Shown: one piece after another, positions 55,642-64,000 of the stretch
Position numbering within the stretch: position 1 is the stretch's first letter
Layout of the letters: each line of letters begins with the position of its first letter
DNA from: Symsagittifera roscoffensis
Lineage: Eukaryota; Xenacoelomorpha; Acoela; Convolutidae
Assembly (NCBI RefSeq): GCF_963678635.1
Contig: NC_087064.1
Location: forward strand, 20,754,509 to 20,818,508
DNA length: 64,000 nucleotides
Direction: 5' to 3'
The notes under the pieces: generated by a model
The model's input: the letters and a program-made list of their open reading frames with translations, nothing else
Databases searched by the model: none
What the model was told of the DNA's origin: nothing
Position numbers and translations under genes: made by a program

Positions 55642-58600
55642 AAAAAAGAGGCAATTAAAGAGAGTGACCAACTGTTTGACCAATGGAAAAAAGAAAAAGA
55701 CGCGGTGTTGGCGAGAAAAGCGAAAGAAAGACGACAAGCAGAATTAGAAAAGAAAAGAGCGCAGGATAGAGAATCTGCCGACAAGGAGAAACAGAAGCTG
55801 AGTGTATTTGAAACGTGGAAGGAGAACAAGCAAAAACAGCAAAAGGAACAGGTAAATGTTGAAAAGTATATTTTAACTTGGTTAAAACGGATTGTTTTCA
55901 ATCTGTATATTCTTGGCAATGCTCAATTGTTTTTATCAGCTATAAGCCAATGTTTTCAAGGATAAAATAAATGGTAAAAATTTTTAAAAATTAATAAAAC
56001 AGGAACACGAAGCTAATTTTTTCTGTCCTAAAAGAAAAAAATGCTATGGCGTACATTATTAAGGTACTCAGGAGAAAACTTTTTGATTTTCAGATACAAG
56101 GCTAGAGCACCAACCCTGGTAACTTGCTTTCATCGATGAGAGGCAAAAGTCCCCCAAACAAACATTTGCAAAACAAAATTTCTTATGAATTTCGATTTCC
56201 TTCTTTTTCAAAATTTGTTCTCGCTACCCATATAAAATGAACTTCAGTCGATCAATTGATTGCGTGCTGTGAACAAATCAACCACCTACTTGGTTTAGTG
56301 ACATCTTTTGAAGCGTCTTGTCGTTTTTGCTTGGTGTGTTACCGATATTGCTCAATTGATCCGTGAATTGATTATCTGGAACCAGATCTAAACTAGTATT
56401 TATCATTGGTTATTATTATGATATTTTATCTCTATAAAATATTAAATACTAACCAATCATACTCCATCAAACTAACAACCCACTTATTTGCAAGTGTTGA
56501 AACTACTTGAAGTTTCAACACCAGAAGAGTTTGAATTAAACTTAGCATACAGTTGTTCTCATTCTGGAACTAACTCGCGTAAACCGGTGTACACTAGATC
56601 TATTGAGACTAGGAGATATAAGAGTAAGATTAAGATTGGTATTAGACTAAGAAGTTGCACGAACCTATCCGGCCGAAAATAAGATAGCGTGACGAGCAGA
56701 CGGTATCTGAAATTACTCTATGAGTATAGTCATCCGTACTTAACTCAAATCTCTTCTTCTTTTTATCAAGTTTTTTTTTTGTTACGACCACGTATTCGTG
56801 AGAGAACTTATTAGTCTATAGTTTTTCAAAATATGTTCAGATCTGTCAAATTAAAGATGTTAGACGAGGTCGAGTGATATATCACATTGAAACGAGCTGT
56901 AATGAAAAGTTCCAAAACAATTTGTGCTGGTAAAAAAAAAACGGTCTAGAAAAATCTGTACCATTTTTTGCTGACTTTTGTATAAATGCCAATTCGAGCT
57001 TCAGTTTGATTAATTTTGAAATGTTTGTCAAATATTGTAATTGACTATTGAAAGGTTTCTTTTTGTTAACAATAATTTAACGAAAAACCCTCAAACTGAT
57101 ATCAGTTATTTTGTCAATCGTATTTAAGTTAATTAGTTAGTGACTCATAATAGTTGTAACAAATATTCCAAATATTCGACAGCGAGAAAAGGAGAAGAAA
57201 AAACAAGAGGAGCAAGCGGGGGGCAAGAAGGTGGGCGGACATAGTACTAGTAAGAGGGCTATGAGTGCGAGTGGGGGAGGGGGAGACAAAACCAGAAAAG
57301 GTGCCTTATCTGCTCATCATGGCAAGACCAAGTTAACAGAGATGACGCCACAACAGGCGTTCGAAAGTTGGTTAGTACATGACATATACAATGTGATGAA
57401 TCACTTTAGATGAAGGATTGTCCACTGTTCATGTGTTTCGGCGAACAACTTAACTTTTTCGATTTGTTTCTTTCGGTATTGGAGTTGCTTCGATGGGTTA
57501 TTTGGATCTTGTTAATTATTCCCCCCCCCCTATTGCAATGGGGGGAGGGGGGGGGATAGTTAACAAGGTACCATAGGGGGGATATTTAACAAGATCCGAT
57601 CGATTATTTGCGCGAACTGTGAATTTTTCTATAAGAGCTAAGAAGTTTCCATATAAAAGCAATGTTTGGGTAGAAGCCTTAAAGTTGGCCGGTTTAGGGC
57701 TGAGGATATTTAAAATTTCCAATTTGTTCGTTTTGTCCGGTTAGTGTAAATCAGCGCTCTATTTAGTCTAACTAATGCAATACGAGATGCAAAAGATACG
57801 TTATCGTGCTTTCGATAGAGTCGTTAAATGTGAAGATTTTCAAAGAAAAATCCAAAAACTTTATCATTTGTTGCCGTTTTTGACATATGAACTACTATTT
57901 GGAACATTTCAAAGACAGTAGTCTAAGCCTTCAAGGCTTTGCCCTGAAGCACGCTGTTTTGTCATGACCTAATGTGTCAACACATTTGTTGTGAATATGT
58001 GAACGATGCTCTGCTCTTTTGGTTGTTTCGACTGATGGAGTGAATGGTTTCTGTTTGCTCTGATTCCTAGGGAGAAGAGGAAGACTGAGTTGGTGAGGGA
58101 GGAGCGGAGTAGACAGAAGGAGCAGAAGAAGAGGGAGGAGGAGGAGCACGAGGAGGAGAAGAAGTACAAGGAGGAAGAGAGCAGGTATCCCCCCATTATA
58201 TCACTCATCTCACGGCAGCTCTCCTTTTGTCGTAATGTCAGTGCCGGCGAGCGCAGGAGTTTTTCACATGGGGGGGGGGGGGATTTGCCGATGTTTTTTA
58301 GGCCAGCTATTTCTATTTCAAGCCCCGTAGAAACCTTAAAATAACCGTTTGCAGCAAAATTTTCTGCGCCTCAGGCTTTTTTTTCAACCAAATTAGTTTA
58401 ATAAATCTTTATCAGGGGCGGATTTAGAGGGGGCGGGGGTGGGAAAGGGTAAAACTGATCTAATATTTCAATTTCCGTAGTCATTTTCGGTTTTCAAATT
58501 GATTTTTGTTATCAGTTTTCAGATTCAACTATTTAAATCTAGTTCTTGATTAGGAGGAAGTTTGATGAGTGGAGAGAGCGGAAGAGACATGAACAATTCC

Positions 58601-59127
58601 TGCAACACTCTTCGACACATGTCACATTAGGAGGAGGTGTGCTCAATGGAACTACCGCCATAATCCCTATTGACGACAGACCTCCCTTCAAACCCAACGG
58701 ACGCAACAGGTAAAAGCATGCTTCTGGCCCCGGACAATATAAACATTCGACATTGATGAAAAATCTAGATTTGGGATCTCAGGAAATTTTCTCAGCTCTT
58801 TTTCCTTCCCCACCCCCCCCCCCCACCCCCACCTCCCACGACCATCAATTTTATGGTGTAACGAGTGGTTTTACAAGGTTAAATATGAAGACCAAATGTG
58901 TTTGGCACATCCTAATTAGTCCGCATGTCAATTTTTATAATGATCGGACAATGTGAACACTAACTTTACTAGTAAAAAATTGCAGGTGGGGAAGAAAAGG
59001 AAAAAGAGCCATTTTCTCAACTTTTTTCCACGCCACTCAAATTCATTCGCCGACTTCTCCCAAAACCTTATGCAGTGCCTATTTTGCAAAAGTTTTCTAC
59101 AATACAGGCACAAAAGGCCAAAATTGA
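55642..59127 (+). CDS. Coiled-coil protein resembling MAP9 (C-terminal exons)
   Basis: Partial: exons 55642-55851, 57183-57370, 58071-58184 and 58554-58709 join in one frame (phases 0, 2, 2, 2). A candidate terminal exon at 58986-59127 also has the right phase. The first exon is Lys/Glu-rich with two F-x-x-W repeats (LFDQWKKEKD and VFETWKENKQK). The second adds a Gly/Ser/Lys linker and QQAFESW. The third continues as a charged single helix (REERSRQKEQKKREEEE). The fourth begins KFDEWRERKRHEQFL and ends in a Pro/Asn-rich tail (RPPFKPNGRNR). Repeated (A/V)FExWxxxK units in a long helix are typical of MAP9/ASAP and also seen in CCDC181-like proteins, which bind microtubules of spindle and axoneme. 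The last exon would end FAKVF plus about 9 residues, recalling my memory of the vertebrate MAP9 tail. The 5' exons must lie left of 55642 or in the gap. Confidence 0.6.
55852..57182 (+). other. Intron of the MAP9-like gene
   Basis: 1.3 kb, donor GTAAAT, acceptor TTCGACAG. AT-rich; no repeat recognised. Confidence 0.6.
57504..57597. repeat. Foldback element with G/C runs
   Basis: GGATCTTGTTAA (57504-57515) and TTAACAAGATCC (57586-57597) are perfect reverse complements. A second, inner pair (CTTGTTAA with TTAACAAG at 57560-57567) and a C10 tract opposite G6-A-G9 make a nested hairpin. Lies in the intron at 57371-58070. Confidence 0.8.
58266..58440. mobile_element. Fragments of a hAT-type MITE
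   Basis: A G13 tract, TTTTCTGCGCCTCAGGC (58360) and CAGGGGCGGATTTAGAGGGGG (58413) match parts of the complete MITE at 59729, in rearranged order. Intronic in the MAP9-like gene. Confidence 0.5.
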
Positions 59128-59728
59128 CGTTTTAGTGGAAAAAGTTAATTTTGGAAAGAAACATTTTAGCTTGCTCCCTAATTCCCGCAATAAAAATAAA
59201 TAAGTTCAGTTTTAAGCAAGTGGTCTTTACAAGGACCTTATATAGGAGTGCATATTCAGGGCAAAAATTTCAATTAATTCATTCATTTAATTATACAACA
59301 CTGCCTATCATATTGTTGACTACTTCTTTAAGAGCTGAGAACAGCTTAGATATGTTTATTGTTTCAGATGACCCAACACTGAATGTCACAGAAAATGCGA
59401 GTGAAGTTTCCAAATAGTTTCCCATGGTTCCTTTTTTCTTCCAGAGCCAGCTAAAATGATCTTATGATGAGAGGCGCCAAAACTACCAGAGCTGAGAGAG
59501 TATTTCAATTAAAAAGATTCGCGCCTCGCCTGGAACTGAAAATAAGGATTGCTTTGAATCCGATGTAAATTTATCAATTGATGTGTCCTAATTAAAATTT
59601 TTATGCCACATTTTGATACAATTCAGAGCAGTATTACGAATTTGGTACTCATTTCTGTCAATTTTGTGACAAAACGGCTGTTTCACTTAAACTAATACAA
59701 CATACGAAATGAAAGAAACTAGAGGAAC
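59128..59728. other. Downstream of the MAP9-like gene
   Basis: An 88-codon open frame (59151-59417) shows no recognisable feature. No polyadenylation signal stands out. Confidence 0.35.
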
Positions 59729-60157
59729 CAGGGGCGGATCTAGGATTTTCTCGAGGGGGGGGGGCGGATTTTCAAAAAATTTTCCAAAATTTTGACGACC
59801 TTTTTTTTTTTTAGGTCGACCAAATTGATTTTTCGAGGTCTCCCAAAGCACTGTTTTGCCCCTACTTTGGCTATATTTTCTGCGCCGCAGGCAAATTTTT
59901 GAAAAAACAGTCAAGAAAGCCGTTTTTGGGCAATTTTTGAAAAATTTTGACAAAAAAATCGCGTTTTTTTGGCGCGCGCTCCTCAAAGTTAGTATATATT
60001 GGCGCCAAAGGTGCCTTTAGAAAAATTTTAGGGTCGGTCGGCCAAAAATGGATTTCTGAAAAAGTATCAAAGGGGGGACCCTTTGGGTCGGCAGGGGGTC
60101 GAATCCCTGAGGGGGGGGGGGCGTCCGCCCCCCCCCCCCCCCCTAAATCCGCCCCTG
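59729..60157. mobile_element. hAT-type MITE with 8-bp target duplication
   Basis: The left end CAGGGGCGGATCTAGG (59729) and the right end, reverse-complemented CAGGGGCGGATTTAGG (to 60157), form 16-bp terminal inverted repeats with one mismatch. AGAGGAAC is duplicated at 59721-59728 and 60158-60165. An 8-bp duplication with CAGGG-type ends indicates the hAT superfamily. 429 bp long with no transposase. Subterminal G and C runs could pair. Confidence 0.85.
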
Positions 60158-60165
60158 AGAGGAAC

Positions 60166-60662
60166 CTTTTAGTCTTTTCAGCTCGTGAGACATAACTATG
60201 CTTACAAATTGCCCCAAATGGCAGAACATTCCCCAAATAAAATTTTAATCTCAGTCCTTGTTAATTCAAATAAATCTCATTATAGGGCATTCTGATAAAA
60301 TTACACTGATGCGTTTATCAAAAAAATGTGTCGACAAAACTGTATCTACTGAAAACTGAATGGCCAAGGACCGCCAAATTAAAAATTATAAAAAGTGATC
60401 AGATAAACCTTGTCAGGCGAACAAGTGATTCTTTCTCAATTTGATGGTTCAGTTGTTCTGAAAATCGGTTGTGTGAACATACACATAAATTTCCGTCCAC
60501 GACTATTGAAAAAATGGATCAACTTGAATAAAAAACTAAGTAATTTTCATTTTTTTTTGTTTTTATAACGCGACTGATATGCCAAAAAGTCAACCGAATG
60601 AGAGGCAAAATATTTTCTATAATTTCTTTTATTTTCTTTTGATGTTTATAAAAGATGCCCAC
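60166..60662. other. Spacer, AT-rich, no gene
   Basis: Nothing recognised. Confidence 0.5.
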
Positions 60663-63600
60663 AGAAAAGTAAGTTGATAAGTAAGTTTTGGTCCAACAAG
60701 ATTTCGAAAATTTATAACAAAAATATAAATGTAAGTCTAGCTACCTTTTATATTTATATTTTGCTGTTTGAGAACAAGTAAGTGCCCTTCCAATTAGTAA
60801 ATAAATTTAAGCCTAAAAAAGTAAAAGGAAAAAAGTCCATATTATTGACTTGAGCATGAATCAATTTTCAGACTACTTTTTGAAAAAAAACTAACACCCT
60901 CTGATTAGATAAAAAGATCTTTCGTTTTGAACGCTTGAACACTTAAGCATAGGAGCCCAAGAGCGTGAATAAAACTGCACTATTCCTCAAAAGGAACGAA
61001 AATTACGAGCTTGTTATGAAACATAAACATTAGATCTGTTTCATAGAAAAACTCGGCAATTAAATTTCTAATAACGAAATCTGATTGCCAAATGTGAAAA
61101 AAAACGGCTACTGAACGAAATTAACAATGTGATCAATTTTTCTGTAAAAAAGCTTTTTTTTTCATTGCCAATTTAGTGTGTACAATTTTTATAGCAGTGC
61201 ATCAAACTTGAATTAATATGAGGTTGTGTAAACTTTTAAAAAAATTGTAGCAAAAGCTTTCTTTACGAAAAAAACCACCAACGTTTTTGAGTTTTGTTTC
61301 TTAAAATATTTTTAGTGTAAGCATAGCACACTATATCCTGATTTTAAGCGCGCAAAGCGCTTCGGCGAATTGAATTTTTTTGAACAGAATGTTAAGTTAT
61401 TTGTCAATGTTTTTTTTTGCCGAAACACTTTAAAAAAAGTTTGAATGTAGCATGCAAAGTTTTTGGCAGGTAAACACACTGAAAAACATTTCAATAAGAA
61501 AACTTTGAAAAACCTGCTGCGTTTTGATTGGAAACAAAACTTTTTTACAATTTTTTTAACAATATGTTTTTTAGCCTTTCTTGATACAGTTTATGCTATG
61601 GTCCAAAAATTAAAAGAATAAAATTTTTGATAAGTAACACAAAAACACAAAATATAAATAAAAGTGCAGGTTTGACAGAGTCTTATAAAACTTTTAAACA
61701 ATAAATTGCCAGTAAAAAAACTCGGTCACTTGTGTTCAGTTTGTCATGGTAGCCTTTTTTTTGAAATTTTAAGACCACAAAAAAAACTTTTTTCCGAAGT
61801 TTTTTGCGTTTTTTTAAGAAAACAATTTTCATGAATTATTTATAAAGTGTATGACGTTGCAGTTTTTTCAAGTTTTAAGCCTGGTCCTTTTCTGTAATAA
61901 TATCTTTATTTTTCCTAAAATGAAGAATTGTACAAATAACTTAACTGAGCCGCCAATGTGGCGATATAGCAATAAAAAAAAAGAAACACAAAAAAACTGA
62001 TAGTCGAAGAAAAAGTAACTTTTGAAAAAAGACTGGGCCAGAAAAGTAAGTTGATAAGTAAACTTTGGTCCAACAAGATGTCGAAATTTTATTTTAAAAA
62101 ATATAAATGTAGGTCAAGCTACGTTTTGTGCACAATTTACATTTTGTGATTGAGAACAAGTAATTGCCCTTCCAATTAGTAAAAAAAAATCAGCCTAAAG
62201 AGGTAAATGAAAAAGGTCCATATTTTTGACTTGAGCATGAATCAATTTCCAGACTATTTTTTGAAAAACAAACTAACACCCTCCGATTAGATAAAAAGAT
62301 CTTTCGTTTTGAACATTGATAAAAAGATCTTTCGTTTTGAACGCTTGAACACTTAAGCATAGGAGCCTAAGAGCGTGAATAAAAACTGAACTATTCCTCA
62401 AAAAGATCGAAAACTACGCGCTTGTTATGAAACATAAACAGTAGAACTGTTTCATAGAAAAACTCGGTAATTAAATTTCTAATAACGAAATCTGATTGCC
62501 AAATGTGAAAAAAAAATAACGGCTACTGAACGAAATTAACACATGTGATCAACTTTTCTGTAAAAAAGCCTTTTTTATTGCCAATTTAGTGTGTACAATT
62601 TTTATCGCAGTGCATCAAACTTGAACTAATATGAGGTTGTGTAAACTTTTAAAAAAAATTGTAGCAAAAGCTTTCTTTCCGAAAAAAACCACCAAAGTTT
62701 TTGAATTTTGTTTCTTAAATTATTTTTAGTGCAAACATAGCATACTATATTCTGATTTTAAGCGCGCTAAACGCTTCGGCGAATTGAATTTTTTTAAACA
62801 GAATGTTAAGTCTTTTGTCAATGTTTCTTTTTGCCGAAACGCTTTAAAAAAAGTTTGAATGTAGCATGCAAAGTTTTTGGCAGGTAAACACACTGAAAAA
62901 CATTTTAATAAGAAAACTTTGAGAAACCTGCTGCGTTTTGTTTGGAAACAAACTTTTTTTTACAATTTTTGTAACAATTCGTTTTTAGCCTTTCTTGATA
63001 CGGTTTATGCTATGGTCCAAAAATTAAAAGAATAAAATTTTTGAGAAGTAACACAAAAACACAAAATATAAATAAAAGTGCAGGTTTGACAAAGTCTTAT
63101 AAGACTTGTAAACAATAAATTGCCAGTAAAAAACTCGGTCACTTGTGTTCAGTTTGTCATGGTAGCTTTTTTTTTCAAATTTTAAGACCACAAAAAAACC
63201 TTTTTTCGATTTTTTTTGCGTTTTTTTAAAAAAAAACAATTTTGATGAACTTTTTACAAAATATATGACGTTGCAGTTTTTTCAAATTTTAGGCTTGGTC
63301 CTTTTTCTTAAATAATAACTTTAATTTTCCTAAAATGAAGAATTGTACAAATAACTTAACTGAGCCGCCAATGTGGCAATATAGCAAGAAAAAAAGTGAA
63401 ACACGAAAAAACTGATAGTCGAAGAAAAAGTAAATTTTGAAAAAGGACTGGGCCAGAAAAGTAAGTTGATAAGTAAAATTTGGTCCAACAAGATTTCGAA
63501 ATTTTATTTTAAAAAAATAATAAATATAGGTCAAGCTACGTTTTGTGCACAATTTACATTTTGCTGTTTGAGAACAAGTAAGTGCCCTTCCAATTAGTAA

Positions 63601-64000
63601 AAAAAAATCAGGCTAAAGAGGTAAATGGAAAAAGGTCCATATCTTTTACTTGAGCTTGAATCAATTTTCAGACTATTTTTTGAAAAACAAACTAACACCC
63701 TCTGATTAGATAAAAAGGTCTTTCGTTTTGAACATTGATAAAAGATCGTTCGTTTTGAACGCTTAAACACTTAAGCATAGGAGCCTAAGAGCGTGAATAA
63801 AAACTGAACTAGTCCTCAAAAAGAACGAAAACTACGCGCTTGTTATGAAACATAAACATTGGAACTGTTTCATAGAAAAACTCAGTAATTAAATTTCTAA
63901 TAACAAAATCTGATTGCCAAATGTGAAAACAAATAACGTCTACTGAACGAAATTAATACATGTGATCAATTTTTCTGTAAAAAAGCTTTTTTTTCATTGC
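60663..64000. repeat. Large tandem repeat, ~1.4-kb unit
   Basis: AGAAAAGTAAGTTGATAAGTA occurs at 60663, 62040 and 63455 (spacing 1377 and 1415). Everything between follows the same order: CACTTAAGCATAGGAGCC, GCTTGTTATGAAACATAAAC, CGCTTCGGCGAATTGAA, GTAGCATGCAAAGTTTTTGG, TGAGCCGCCAATGTGGC. The third unit runs off the right edge. Unit 2 has an extra partial duplication, GATAAAAAGATCTTTCGTTTTGAAC, at 62288-62340, shared with unit 3. AT-rich and apparently non-coding. Confidence 0.9.

Noticed and set aside
57931-58208. Leu/Ser-rich minus-strand ORFs
   Set aside because: Antisense shadows of the GAG/GAA-rich coiled-coil exon at 58071-58184.
59151-59417. 88-codon ORF as a gene
   Set aside because: No motif, composition like surrounding AT-rich sequence, no homologue recognised.

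Overview
This window comes from a eukaryotic nuclear genome, most likely a non-vertebrate animal. Two genes have many short exons with GT-AG introns, the DNA is AT-rich and gene-poor, and the mobile elements (non-LTR reverse transcriptase families, Helitron-like elements, an LTR-like family, a hAT MITE) are of kinds common in invertebrate genomes. I cannot name the species from sequence alone. A run of 200 N (54697-54896) shows it is a draft scaffold.

Left third (1-24 kb): a mobile-element graveyard. It holds a decayed LTR-like element (about 650-3062), a LINE ORF1 remnant with a PHD-type zinc finger (minus strand, 3126-3780), and an SGNH-hydrolase-like fragment joined to a reverse transcriptase (RT) fragment (5259-6415). 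A longer broken RT element follows (6600-9740), with an N-terminal zinc finger, a YADD box and a restriction-like C-terminal domain. Its 3' end is repeated in tandem (9393-12785). After a solo LTR-like repeat (12786-13460) comes a second array of four 1.8-2.1 kb units (13622-21185). Each unit is a tail-to-tail fusion of the 3' ends of two different retroelements. A Helitron-like element with an internal minisatellite lies at 22408-23717.

Middle (24.6-40.2 kb): one well-preserved host gene on the plus strand, a polycystin-2 (PKD2/TRPP2) cation channel. Thirteen constant coding exons and two alternative exons can be joined in frame from an ATG at 24614 to a stop at 40164, giving about 842 residues. 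The outstanding feature is a duplicated exon (30754-30884 and 31837-31964) encoding the end of S1 and the start of the extracellular TOP domain. Both copies are intact and have the same splice phases, and including both breaks the reading frame, so they should be mutually exclusive. The intron between the S6 exon and the C-tail exon appears to have a GC donor.

Right third (40-64 kb): repeats and a second host gene. There are further Helitron-like copies (42026-42592, 45748-47994), an LTR-like element with two LTR-like ends and a small conserved ORF (42890-45690), a second minisatellite family (48.4-49.4 and 51.8-52.5 kb), a duplicated tRNA-like repeat (53961-54424) and the N gap. The C-terminal exons of a coiled-coil gene resembling microtubule-associated protein MAP9 lie at 55642-59127. 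A hAT-type MITE with an 8-bp target duplication is at 59729-60157, and a 1.4-kb tandem repeat runs off the right edge (60663-64000). The two host genes, a ciliary channel and a probable microtubule protein, are both on the plus strand about 15 kb apart; any functional link is inference.
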